Of a stretch of DNA of 64,000 bases, positions 17,722 to 25,646 are shown piece by piece. Each line of letters opens with the position of its first letter. The first letter of the stretch is position 1. Made by a program: the position numbers and the translations under genes. The DNA is taken from contig NZ_CP023564.1 of assembly GCF_002407065.1 (NCBI RefSeq), positions 3,224,001 through 3,288,000 of the forward strand, written 5' to 3'. The notes under the pieces were generated by a model that made no database searches, was not told the origin of the DNA, and saw only the letters and a program-made list of their open reading frames with translations. This DNA is from Brachybacterium ginsengisoli (GTDB taxonomy: Bacteria; Actinomycetota; Actinomycetes; Actinomycetales; Dermabacteraceae).

Positions 17722-18672
17722 TCAGAGCAGCTCGACCTCGTGGATCAGGTACACGGGCACCGTGGTGCTGCCGCCGATCTGGGTGTCGTAGCTGAGGCTG
17801 CCTCCGATGGTGACCCAGAGCTTCACCTCGTCGTCGGTGACGAAGGGGTCCAGAACCGGGCAGTCGGAGACCCCGTCCCCGGCGAGGCCCACGGTGTTGT
17901 GCTCGTAGTCGTACCGCTGTCCCTGCGGGGCATGGGAGATGGAGAGTCGCACGAAGCACTTGCCGGTCGCGGCGTCGAGTTGGGTGATCGCGCCATAGAC
18001 GACCACCTGGCGGCCGATGTGGTCGTCGGGCGCCTTCACGATCTGGGAGAGACCCCGCTCGTCCAGCTCCTCGAAGCTGCCGAGGTCCGCCGGAGGGACC
18101 GTCGCGGCCGCAGTCTCCTCCGTCGGCTCAGGATCCTCGGTCGGCCCCGGTTCAGGGGCGGCGGTCGTTTCGGGGTCGACCGCAGGTTCCTCAGCGGGCC
18201 CGTCCGCCTCGGCGGCAGGGTCTGCCTCGCCTCCCGTGGCGTCGCCGTCCGGAGCGGAGTCCACTTCGGTCGGCTCGCCCGCATCGCCCCCGTCGGCGCC
18301 GTCCATCTCCCCCGCGGCGACGGTGGGCTCGGGTGCCGACGGGGACGAGGGCGCGGCCACCAGGCCGACGAGTGCGACGGTGGTCACGATCGAGGCCAGG
18401 CCGCCCACCACCGCAGCGGCGCCGGCCGCGTAGGTGCGCTTGGTGGCGATGCCCCGCCGCACTGCGAGAGTGACCAGCACGATCCCGGTCGCGGCGAGGG
18501 TGGCCCCCAGCAGCGGGAGCAGACCGAGCACGAACGCGGCCACACAGACGATCAGGGCCGCGAGTGCGAGCGGCGCCGACGATCTCCGGGCCGCGGCCGA
18601 TGCCGGGCGCTCGGCGAAGGGGCCGTGGGAAGTCGGCGCTCCGCCGACGGGATCGGAAGGGGGCAGAGCCAT
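17722..18672 (-). CDS. membrane-anchored protein with Pro/Glu/Ala-rich linker, unknown function
   Basis: The 316-residue protein has a short basic N-terminus and three hydrophobic segments between residues 33 and 108 (LALAALIVCVAAFVLGLLPL; VVGGLASIVTTVALVGLVAA). A long acidic and Pro-rich disordered stretch spans about residues 110-195. A soluble C-terminal domain (LSQIVKAPDDHIGRQVVVYG; AATGKCFVRLSIS; VPVYLIHEVELL) would lie outside the membrane and resembles OB-like, DUF4190-linked tails of actinobacterial proteins. It is probably a cell-surface protein. The 185-bp gap before it (17537-17721) shows one coding-like minus frame but no recognisable gene. Confidence 0.75.
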   Translation of the reverse strand: MALPPSDPVGGAPTSHGPFAERPASAAARRSSAPLALAALIVCVAAFVLGLLPLLGATLAATGIVLVTLAVRRGIATKRTYAAGAAAVVGGLASIVTTVALVGLVAAPSSPSAPEPTVAAGEMDGADGGDAGEPTEVDSAPDGDATGGEADPAAEADGPAEEPAVDPETTAAPEPGPTEDPEPTEETAAATVPPADLGSFEELDERGLSQIVKAPDDHIGRQVVVYGAITQLDAATGKCFVRLSISHAPQGQRYDYEHNTVGLAGDGVSDCPVLDPFVTDDEVKLWVTIGGSLSYDTQIGGSTTVPVYLIHEVELL

Positions 18673-18810
18673 GTCATCACCTGCGCCGTCCTAGCGGCGC
18701 ATCCTTTCGAGCAGGGACCCGCACGGTCAGCGGATCGATGACTCGAGTCTGCGGAGTAGTGGTGACAGACGAGGCGGGGGGTGACGCATCCCGCGCATGG
18801 TCGACGCCCG

Positions 18811-18853
18811 GTGCTGCATGGGCACGAAGAACAGGGGGTGGACGTCGAGCGGG
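18811..18853. pseudogene. short remnant similar to the 3' part of the membrane-protein gene at 8003
   Basis: About 40 bp here align with 8074-8116 with only a few mismatches (core TGCATGGGCACGAAGAACAG versus TGCATGGGCAGGAAGAACAG). The surrounding 18673-18965 has no supportable gene. It is interpreted as a relic of a lost paralogue; so short a match could also be a mobilised fragment. Confidence 0.45.
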
Positions 18854-18964
18854 CAGCGTCGTCGGCCGGTTCATCGCGATCTACGAGTGAGGCGCTGAGC
18901 AGTCCAGTTCCGGGGAGCCCCGCGTCGCCCCGCAGCAGCTATGGCGCCCATCACTCGGGTCGTA

Positions 18965-18970
18965 TATGAT
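18965..18970 (+). promoter_or_regulatory. candidate -10 box for a leaderless GntR transcript
   Basis: TATGAT lies just before and across the start region of the GntR gene. If it is the -10 element, transcription would begin near 18977 and the GTG at 18978 would be a leaderless start. No convincing -35 box or ribosome site is visible. Tentative. Confidence 0.3.
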
Positions 18971-19631
18971 GTATGACGTGCCTTCCGCCTCGCCCACCCC
19001 CGCCGTCTTCACCTCTCGCACCGAGTTCGCCCTCGCGTCGATCAAGCAGGGCATCCTCAGCGGCCGCTTCACCCCTGGCCAGGCCCTCGTCGAATCCGAG
19101 ATCGCCCAGGAGCTCGGCGTCTCCAAGACTCCCGTCAGGGAAGCTCTGAAGACACTCGAGATGAGCGGGCTGGTCGTCGTCCGCCCGTACTCCGGGACCC
19201 GCGTGCGGGAGCTGACCATGAGCGACGCCGTCGCCATCTACGATCTGCGCCTGCTGCTCGAGCCCGAGGCCGTGCGCCGCAGCGTGGCCCGGGGACTCGA
19301 TCTGGACATCGCGACCTCGGCTCTCGACGACGCCGGGGCGACGGACGACGCCCCCACGCGCAGCCTCGCGAACCGTACGTTCCATGCCGCGCTCTGGGCA
19401 GAAGCGGGCAACCCTGTGCTCCTCGAGATGCTCGAGAGCCTGCGAGACAGGACGGCGCTCGTCGCCGTCTCCACATGGGCCCGTCGACCCAGCTGGGAGC
19501 TCGAGGCGCAAGAGCATCGGAGCATCCTCCGCGCCGCCGAGGCGGGAGATGCCGACGAGGCATCAGATCTCACCAGGGCGCACATCTCCGGATTCCTCGA
19601 TCGATTGCAGAGGAAGGGAGGCGAAGCCTGA
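18966..19631 (+). CDS. GntR family regulator, FadR/FCD subfamily
   Basis: The protein has up to 221 residues. The winged-helix domain covers about residues 20-82 (LASIKQGILSGRFTPGQALV, then SKTPVREALKTLEMSGLVVV), followed by an all-helical FCD ligand-binding domain with metal-site histidines (NRTFHAALW; EHRSILRAAEAGD). FCD regulators respond to sugar acids or carboxylates. It precedes the sugar-acid operon at 19725-24644 and is its likely regulator. Starts at 18966, 18969 or GTG 18978 are all possible. No ribosome site precedes any of them. Confidence 0.9.
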   Translation: MMYDVPSASPTPAVFTSRTEFALASIKQGILSGRFTPGQALVESEIAQELGVSKTPVREALKTLEMSGLVVVRPYSGTRVRELTMSDAVAIYDLRLLLEPEAVRRSVARGLDLDIATSALDDAGATDDAPTRSLANRTFHAALWAEAGNPVLLEMLESLRDRTALVAVSTWARRPSWELEAQEHRSILRAAEAGDADEASDLTRAHISGFLDRLQRKGGEA

Positions 19632-19635
19632 CAGC

Positions 19636-19677
19636 GAGATGCGGCCCGTTCACCGCCAAGTTCCGGGGCCGCATCTC
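19636..19677 (+). terminator. stem-loop between GntR gene and MFS operon
   Basis: GAGATGCGGCCC and GGGCCGCATCTC form a perfect 12-bp stem with an 18-nt loop, 5 bp after the GntR stop and 48 bp before the transporter start. There is no T-tract, so it may be a terminator, attenuator or operator. Confidence 0.5.
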
Positions 19678-19724
19678 TCAGACGGTGCTCCGAAGGGAGC
19701 ACTTCCGCTACTCAAGGAGCAACG

Positions 19725-21071
19725 TTGCTTCATCGTACTCAAACCGCCAGCACTCACACGGAGACAGCACGCGCCGGACGCAGCCACATGCGATGGACGA
19801 TCGTGGCCTTCTCTGCCCTCGGCCTGACCATCGCCTATCTCGACCGAGCCGCCCTGAGCGTCGCCCTCCCCTTCATGGCCGAGGACTTCCACATCAGTCC
19901 GGCCGTCCAAGGAGTGCTCCTCTCGTCGTTCTTCTGGACCTACGCCCTCGCGCAGATCCCCTCGGGTTGGCTCCTCGACAAGTTCGGCCCTCGGGTCATC
20001 TACCCGATCGCCGTCGGCTGGTGGTCGATCTGGACCGCGCTGACCGCGCTGTCCACGGGCGTCACGAGCGCGATCGTGTTCCGGCTCGGCCTCGGGATCG
20101 GCGAGGCTCCGGTGCAGCCCGCGAACGTCAAGATCGTCTCCCAGTGGTTCCCCCGCCGGGAACGCGCGGTGGCCTCGAGCCTCTTCGACATGGGTCAGCA
20201 GATCGGCCAGGCCCTCTCCATCCCGATCGTCACGTCGATCGCCGTCTTCGCCGGTTGGCGCTGGGCCTTCCTGCTCATCGGTCTCGTCGGACTGCTGTGG
20301 ATCGTCGGCTGGCTCGCCATCTATCGCTCTCCGGATTCGCATCCGCGCGTCAGCGAGGAGGAGCTCCGGCACATCCGCTCCGATCAGGCGGAGATGATTC
20401 CCACCGAGGACAGCAGCCCGCGGTGGCGCGACCTGCTCTCCAACCACCAGACGTGGGCCCTGACCTCCGGGTACGTCTTCCGCTCGCTCGCCGGCGCCTT
20501 CTTCCTCACCTGGTATCCGAGCTTCCTCCTCAACGACCGCGGATTCACCGAGGCGGAGTTCGGGATGGTCGGCGCGCTCCCCGCGCTCCTCGGAATCGCC
20601 TCGACGGTCCTCGGCGGCGTGGTCTCCGACCGGATGCTCGGCTCCGGCATCTCGCCGAGCCTCTCCCGCAAGATCCCGATCATCTCGGGTCTGGTGATCA
20701 GCGCGAGCATCGGATTCAGTCCCTTCATCGACAGCAATGCCCTGCTGATGGTGGTCCTGACGGTCTCCAGCGCCGCCCACTCCTTCGCGGGGGCCGCCAT
20801 CCTGAGTCTCCCGGCCGAGGTCGCGACGAGTCCCGACCAGGTCGGATCGCTGGCCGGGTTCCAGAACTTCGGCTCCCAGCTCGGCAATCTCATCAGCCCC
20901 ATCGGGATCGGGCTGTTCCTCACCTTCTCAGGCGGCTCGTATGTCGGCCCGCTGGTCTTCGCGGCCTTCAGCTGCCTGATCAGTGCGGCCATCTACGGCC
21001 TGTGGGTGCGGATCAAGCCCGTCGAACCACTGCCCTCCACCGCCTCCCCCACCGATCACGGAGCATCATGA
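19725..21071 (+). CDS. MFS transporter, sugar-acid (ACS-like) family
   Basis: The 448-residue protein has 12 predicted membrane segments. A TTG start is favoured because AAGGAG lies 5 bp upstream. LTIAYLDRAALSVALPFMAE near the first helix and the WLLDKFGPRV loop match the anion:cation symporter branch that imports glucarate, galactonate and similar acids. It overlaps the next gene by 4 bp, so the operon is translationally coupled. It would bring in the sugar acid consumed by the following three enzymes. Confidence 0.88.
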   Translation: MLHRTQTASTHTETARAGRSHMRWTIVAFSALGLTIAYLDRAALSVALPFMAEDFHISPAVQGVLLSSFFWTYALAQIPSGWLLDKFGPRVIYPIAVGWWSIWTALTALSTGVTSAIVFRLGLGIGEAPVQPANVKIVSQWFPRRERAVASSLFDMGQQIGQALSIPIVTSIAVFAGWRWAFLLIGLVGLLWIVGWLAIYRSPDSHPRVSEEELRHIRSDQAEMIPTEDSSPRWRDLLSNHQTWALTSGYVFRSLAGAFFLTWYPSFLLNDRGFTEAEFGMVGALPALLGIASTVLGGVVSDRMLGSGISPSLSRKIPIISGLVISASIGFSPFIDSNALLMVVLTVSSAAHSFAGAAILSLPAEVATSPDQVGSLAGFQNFGSQLGNLISPIGIGLFLTFSGGSYVGPLVFAAFSCLISAAIYGLWVRIKPVEPLPSTASPTDHGAS

Positions 21072-21976
21072 CCGCCTTGCACGACACGACCTGCGACCTC
21101 ACCACCGTCGTCGGGATACCCGTCCTCCCCTACCGCGCCGACGGTTCGATCGACGACCGGGCCGCAGGCGAGCTCGCAGCGCGCCTGGTGGACGCCGGTC
21201 TCGGCGTGCTCACGCCGAACGGGAACACCGGAGAGTTCTACGCCCTGTCCCCGACGGAGCGCCGCATCGCGCTCCACGCAGTCCTCGACGCCGTCCGAGG
21301 CCGCGCGCGCATCGTCGCCGGTGTGGGGCTCGACCTGGACACGGCGACGACCGAGGCGCGAGCTGCCGTCGACGCCGGGGCAGATGCCGTGATGGTCCAT
21401 CAACCCGTGCTGCCTTACCTGTCCCCCGAGGGATGGGTCGACTATGTCGCGACGGTCGCCTCCGCGGTCCCCGAGAACGCGGTGCTTCCCTACGTCAGCT
21501 CCCCGATCGTCCAGGGCGCCCAGGTGACCGAGCTCGTGCGGCGGTGCCCGAACGTCGTCGGGCTCAAGTACTCCGTGCCCGACCCCGTGGCATTCGCCCG
21601 CACCGTCCACGAGACCGAGCCCGAGCTGCTCTGGATCGCCGGACTCGCAGAGTCCTATGCACCGTCGGCCTGGCAGTCCGGCGCTCGCGCCTTCACCTCC
21701 GGTCTCGTGAACGTCGCCCCGCATCTCTCGCTCGAGCTCCTCGAGGCTCTCCGCGCGGGAGACCTCGAACGAATCTCCCGTCTGCAGGGCACGATCCGGG
21801 AGTTCGAGGCCATGAGATCGAGGAACCGGAGCGCCGACAACGTCTCGGTCGTCAAGGAGGCGATGCACCAGCTCGGTCTCTGCGACCGCTCGGTACGCCC
21901 GCCCAGCTCCCTGCTCCGCGAGGCGGACCGCTCCGCCATCGGCCGCATGCTCGAGGGCTGGGGGATCGCAGCATGA
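21068..21976 (+). CDS. DHDPS/NAL-family dehydratase, probably 5-dehydro-4-deoxyglucarate dehydratase type
   Basis: The 302-residue (beta/alpha)8 class I aldolase-fold protein has GNTGEFYAL near residue 53, the conserved Tyr142 in PYVSSP and the Schiff-base Lys167 in VVGLKYSV. With the downstream semialdehyde dehydrogenase it would convert 5-keto-4-deoxyglucarate (or 2-keto-3-deoxy-pentonate) to 2,5-dioxopentanoate. It overlaps both neighbours by 4 bp. KdgD-type function is inferred from the operon; a lyase role is the alternative. Confidence 0.85.
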   Translation: MTALHDTTCDLTTVVGIPVLPYRADGSIDDRAAGELAARLVDAGLGVLTPNGNTGEFYALSPTERRIALHAVLDAVRGRARIVAGVGLDLDTATTEARAAVDAGADAVMVHQPVLPYLSPEGWVDYVATVASAVPENAVLPYVSSPIVQGAQVTELVRRCPNVVGLKYSVPDPVAFARTVHETEPELLWIAGLAESYAPSAWQSGARAFTSGLVNVAPHLSLELLEALRAGDLERISRLQGTIREFEAMRSRNRSADNVSVVKEAMHQLGLCDRSVRPPSSLLREADRSAIGRMLEGWGIAA

Positions 21977-23109
21977 GGATCGCACGCCTGGAGACCTACC
22001 TCCAACGAGTCGGCGCCCGCCCTCGCGTCCTCCTCAAGCTCACCACGGATGACGGGATCGAGGGCTGGGCGGAGATCTACAACCACGGCCCGGACCTCGC
22101 CTACCCGGCGATCATGGAGTACTTCGCGCAGCAGATCACAGGAATCGACGCGAGTCGGGTCGCGTACGTGAATCAGCTGCTCCATCAGTCCGCGCGCTTC
22201 CCGCAGGGTGCCTTGGGACTCGCCGTGATCGCCGCCATCGATCACGCGCTCTGGGACGTGGCGGCGAAGGCCGCCGGAGTGCCCGTCTACCAGCTCCTGG
22301 GCGGCCGGGTCCGGGACCGGGTGCGCGTGTACACCGGCCTGTACTCCGCGCCCGATGTCCCGGAGCTGGTCGAACGGACCGCCGAGATCGCCGCGAGCAC
22401 CGGCGTGGACGCCTTCAAGCTGAGCCCCTACCGGCGAGATCTGCACTCCTCGAGGTTCGGCCTCGTCGCCCGGGAGCTGGGGGTCTGGTTCGAGAGGATC
22501 CGTGAGGCCCACCCGGACTCATGGGAGTTCGCCTTCGACGCCCACGCCTGCCTCTGGGAGCCCCACCAGGCCGTCCAGCTCGCGGCAGCTCTCGCCCCGA
22601 ACGATCCGCTGTTCCTCGAGGAGCCGATCCGGCCGGAACACCTCCCGGCCTGGACGCGGATCCGGTCGGAGATGTCCGTGCCGCTCGCGACAGGAGAATC
22701 CCTGTACTCCCCTCAGGAGTTCCATGCGCTGCTCACCGCCGGCGGCGCCGACATCGTCCAGCCGGACATCTGCGTCGTCGGCGGGCTCACGCAGATGCGC
22801 AAGATCGCCGTGCTCGCCGAAGCGCACAACGTCCCCGTGGCGCCGCACAATCCGATGGGGCCGCTGGCCACTGCGGCGAACGTCCACTTCGCCGCCGCGA
22901 CGTGGAACTTCTCGATCCTGGAGCACGCCCCGGCGGAGACCACCTGGTGCCCTGATCCCTACCTCCCCGTCGACGGCCATCTCGATCTCCGACCCGACCG
23001 GCCCGGCTGGGGTCTCGAGATCGACGAATCGGCGCTCGCCACCGATGACTGGGTGCACTGGGAACGGAAGGTCCCGACGAGGAAGGACGGTTCGACCGCA
23101 TGGATGTGA
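21973..23109 (+). CDS. enolase-superfamily sugar-acid dehydratase (mandelate racemase/muconate-lactonizing type)
   Basis: The 378-residue protein has the N-terminal capping domain and a barrel with metal ligands Asp near 189 (FDAHACLW), Glu near 216 (LEEPI) and Glu near 242 (TGESLYS), plus a histidine in APHNPMGPLA near 292. These mark the mandelate racemase subgroup that dehydrates sugar acids to 2-keto-3-deoxy acids. The operon implies glucarate, galactarate or an aldopentonate as substrate. It overlaps the aldehyde dehydrogenase gene by 10 bp. Confidence 0.9.
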   Translation: MRIARLETYLQRVGARPRVLLKLTTDDGIEGWAEIYNHGPDLAYPAIMEYFAQQITGIDASRVAYVNQLLHQSARFPQGALGLAVIAAIDHALWDVAAKAAGVPVYQLLGGRVRDRVRVYTGLYSAPDVPELVERTAEIAASTGVDAFKLSPYRRDLHSSRFGLVARELGVWFERIREAHPDSWEFAFDAHACLWEPHQAVQLAAALAPNDPLFLEEPIRPEHLPAWTRIRSEMSVPLATGESLYSPQEFHALLTAGGADIVQPDICVVGGLTQMRKIAVLAEAHNVPVAPHNPMGPLATAANVHFAAATWNFSILEHAPAETTWCPDPYLPVDGHLDLRPDRPGWGLEIDESALATDDWVHWERKVPTRKDGSTAWM

Positions 23110-24644
23110 CACCGCAGCACACGGACTCCCCCGCTCGCGAGGCCGAGGGTCCCGACGGCCTGGAGGCGGCGGTCCGACGCACGGCGCTCGCCGCCACGGC
23201 GTATCGGGGGTGGAGTCGCGGGCGGCGCGCCGAGCTCCTCGATGCGCTCGCGGACGCCATCGACGGTGCGCGCGACACGCTCGTCCCTCTGGCGCACGCC
23301 GAGACGCACCTGGGTGCTGCTCGGCTCCAGGGCGAGCTCACCCGGACCTCGTACCAGCTGCGCGTCTTCGCTCGGGAGATCCGCGACGGCGGATACCTCG
23401 AAGCGACCATCGACCACGCCGCCCAGACCCCGATGGGCCCCACGCCGGACCTCCGGCGCATGCTCGTCCCCCTCGGCGCAGTGGCCGTGTACAGCGCGAG
23501 CAACTTCCCCTTCGCGTTCTCCGTCCTCGGTGGTGACACCGCCTCTGCTCTCGCCGCGGGGAACGCCGTCGTCGTCAAAGTGCACCCCGGGCACCCCCGG
23601 ACGTCCCGTGCCGTGTCTCGGATCGCAGAGCAGGTCTTCTCCGCCCAGGATGCTCCTGCCGATCTGCTGACCTTCGTCGAAGGTTTCGAGGACGGCGTCG
23701 CCCTCGTGCGGCATCCCCTGATCCGGGCCGCTGGTTTCACCGGCTCCCTCGGAGGCGGTCGAGCGCTTGCCGACGCCGCGGCGGCGCGCCCGGATCCGAT
23801 CCCCTTCTATGGCGAGCTCGCCAGCCTGAACCCTGTGCTGGTCACGCCGCGGGCAGCAGCCACCAGGGCCGAGGAGTTCGGGACCGGGCTGGCCGGCTCG
23901 ATCCTCCAGGGCGGGGGCCAGTTCTGCACCAAACCCGGGCTGATCATGGTCCCCACCGGTGACGCCGGGGACCGACTCGTCGCGTCGATCGGCTCGGTGA
24001 TCGCCTCGGCCGCCGCGAAGCCTGCGCTCACGTCGGCCATGGCGGCGAGCTATTCAGCAGGAGCAGCTGACCGCGCAGCGTTGGCCGAGGTGCGGGCGAG
24101 AGGCAGGGACTCGACCGCGGACGACCAGACCCGACCCCTGCTGCTCGAGACGTCGGCGACCGCACTGTCCCCGGCTCTGCTCGAGGAGTGCTTCGGGCCG
24201 CTCGCCGTCGTGGTGCGCTACGGCTCTGCCGAGGAGGCGATGACCGTCGTCGACATGCTGGACGGCTCCCTCACCGCGACCATGCTGACCGCCGAGGACC
24301 GCGACGACCAGCTCGGCGACGTGCTCGCCGCCCTCACCGAGAAGGTCGGGCGTGTTCTCTTCAACGGCTATCCGACCGGTGTCGCCGTCAACCATGCCCA
24401 GCACCACGGCGGACCGTGGCCGGCGACGAACACCGTCCACACCTCGGTGGGCGTCACCGCGATCCGTCGTTTCCTCCGCCCCATCGCCTGGCAGGACGCG
24501 CCCCAGGAGGTGCTCCCCATCGAGCTCCGCGAGGAGTCGACCGATGTTCCTCGGCGCGTGGACGGGAGCTACGTGCTCGCGGCGCAGCACGTACACGTGC
24601 TGGGAGCCGACGGCGAGGACGAGCGAGAGGCCGGCAGCACCTGA
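23100..24644 (+). CDS. aldehyde dehydrogenase, 2-oxoglutarate-semialdehyde dehydrogenase type
   Basis: The 514-residue protein has the Rossmann segment (AVYSASNFPFAFSVLGGDTA) and the catalytic Cys276 in GGGQFCTKPG. Its general layout is that of NADP-dependent 2,5-dioxovalerate dehydrogenases, including an FNGYPTGVAVNHAQHHGGPW C-terminal segment (split here: FNGYPTGVAV, NHAQHHGGPW). It would oxidise the KdgD product to 2-oxoglutarate, completing the pathway into the TCA cycle. The start overlaps the dehydratase 3' end. Confidence 0.9.
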   Translation: MDVTPQHTDSPAREAEGPDGLEAAVRRTALAATAYRGWSRGRRAELLDALADAIDGARDTLVPLAHAETHLGAARLQGELTRTSYQLRVFAREIRDGGYLEATIDHAAQTPMGPTPDLRRMLVPLGAVAVYSASNFPFAFSVLGGDTASALAAGNAVVVKVHPGHPRTSRAVSRIAEQVFSAQDAPADLLTFVEGFEDGVALVRHPLIRAAGFTGSLGGGRALADAAAARPDPIPFYGELASLNPVLVTPRAAATRAEEFGTGLAGSILQGGGQFCTKPGLIMVPTGDAGDRLVASIGSVIASAAAKPALTSAMAASYSAGAADRAALAEVRARGRDSTADDQTRPLLLETSATALSPALLEECFGPLAVVVRYGSAEEAMTVVDMLDGSLTATMLTAEDRDDQLGDVLAALTEKVGRVLFNGYPTGVAVNHAQHHGGPWPATNTVHTSVGVTAIRRFLRPIAWQDAPQEVLPIELREESTDVPRRVDGSYVLAAQHVHVLGADGEDEREAGST

Positions 24645-24713
24645 CCTTCTCGGCCGTGAGCCCGCGGCCGACGCTGCTCGAGCAGCAGCGCGGACAGTGC
24701 CTGCTGGTTCTGG

Positions 24714-24800
24714 CAGGTGGCGACGACCCCGTCGGCCCTGCTCAGGGTGCTCACGGACGCGGGGCTCGAGACCGCCCGGGAGGCGCTGCTCCCAGGATGA
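24714..24800 (+). pseudogene. short coding-like C-terminal tail, unknown family
   Basis: One plus frame reads ATTPSALLRVLTDAGLETAR then EALLPG and a stop at 24798-24800, which looks like a natural protein C-terminus. The upstream sequence in that frame does not look coding. It lies in the gap between the aldehyde dehydrogenase and the convergent GNAT gene. Probably a gene remnant; low certainty. Confidence 0.25.
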
Positions 24801-24809
24801 AGCGGGGCC

Positions 24810-25229
24810 TCACCGCAGCTCCTTGCGCAGGAGGAGCTCCGCGGGCTCGTCCGGGAGCAGCAGGACCCCCGCATCGGCGTAGCCGCGGCGGCGGTAGAAG
24901 TGCTGGGCGGCCTCGTCGGACCGGGTCGAGGTGAGCACCGCGTCGTGGCCGTCGGCCCGCGCACGCGCCTCCCAGTCCTCGACCAGACTGCCGCCCAGTC
25001 CACGGCCTCTGGCGGGCACGAGCACGAACAACATGTTCATGAACGGGATCTCGTCCCAGAAGAACCCCCATCGGAGCCATCCGAGGATCCCCTCTCGCCC
25101 GTCGACGACGAGCACCTGCCCGGCCGCGATCGAGGCCGCGAGCCTCTCCGGGCGAAGGTGCCGGTCACGGGCGGCGAGGACGTCGAGGTCCGACGACGTG
25201 GCGAGGCGGAGGGCGGGGGCGTGCGGCAT
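24810..25229 (-). CDS. GNAT family N-acetyltransferase
   Basis: The 139-residue protein is read from ATG 25229 (MPHAPALRLATSSDLDVLAA). The acetyl-CoA-binding motif A is in FVLVPARGRGLGGSLVEDWE near residues 68-88, followed by the typical C-terminal TRSDEAAQHFYRRRGYADAG. It acts on an unknown amine. It stands alone, convergent with the sugar-acid operon. Confidence 0.88.
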   Translation of the reverse strand: MPHAPALRLATSSDLDVLAARDRHLRPERLAASIAAGQVLVVDGREGILGWLRWGFFWDEIPFMNMLFVLVPARGRGLGGSLVEDWEARARADGHDAVLTSTRSDEAAQHFYRRRGYADAGVLLLPDEPAELLLRKELR

Positions 25230-25256
25230 GGCGCGATCCTGGCACATGGCCCGTGG

Positions 25257-25541
25257 TCACCAGCGTCGTGCGGCCCGGGACAGCGCTCGGCGCAACCGCT
25301 CGACCGCGTCGTGCATCTCTGCGGTGCCGACGTCCTGGAAAGAGCCCATGCCGCCGCGGAACAGGGCCTGTGATCCCCGCGCCGCCTCCCGGAGGGTGGC
25401 GCGGTCCGTGATGTCCGAGTACTTGTCCGCGAGGTGGCGCGCCACGGTGCCGCGAGCAGCGTCGCGCTCCGCCCGTGCGGTGCCGGCCAGCTGATCGACG
25501 GCACCTCTGATCTCGAGGAGTAGTTGCTCCGTATCTGCCAT
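25257..25541 (-). CDS. small hypothetical protein
   Basis: The 94-residue protein is Arg/Ala-rich and predicted helical (LLLEIRGAVDQLAGTARAER), with a conserved-looking core FRGGMGSFQDVGTAEMHDAV. No signal peptide, membrane segment or catalytic motif is seen. It lies 27 bp upstream of the GNAT gene on the same strand and may be cotranscribed. The family was not recognised with confidence. Confidence 0.6.
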   Translation of the reverse strand: MADTEQLLLEIRGAVDQLAGTARAERDAARGTVARHLADKYSDITDRATLREAARGSQALFRGGMGSFQDVGTAEMHDAVERLRRALSRAARRW

Positions 25542-25646
25542 GGAGCCATGGTCCCATCGGAGCGACCAGGGCTCGTGCGGTGCGCCGCGGGTCAGCCCTC
25601 GTGCGCGCAGCCGTCCGGCGCGGGCTCGCGACGGGCCGACGGCCGC

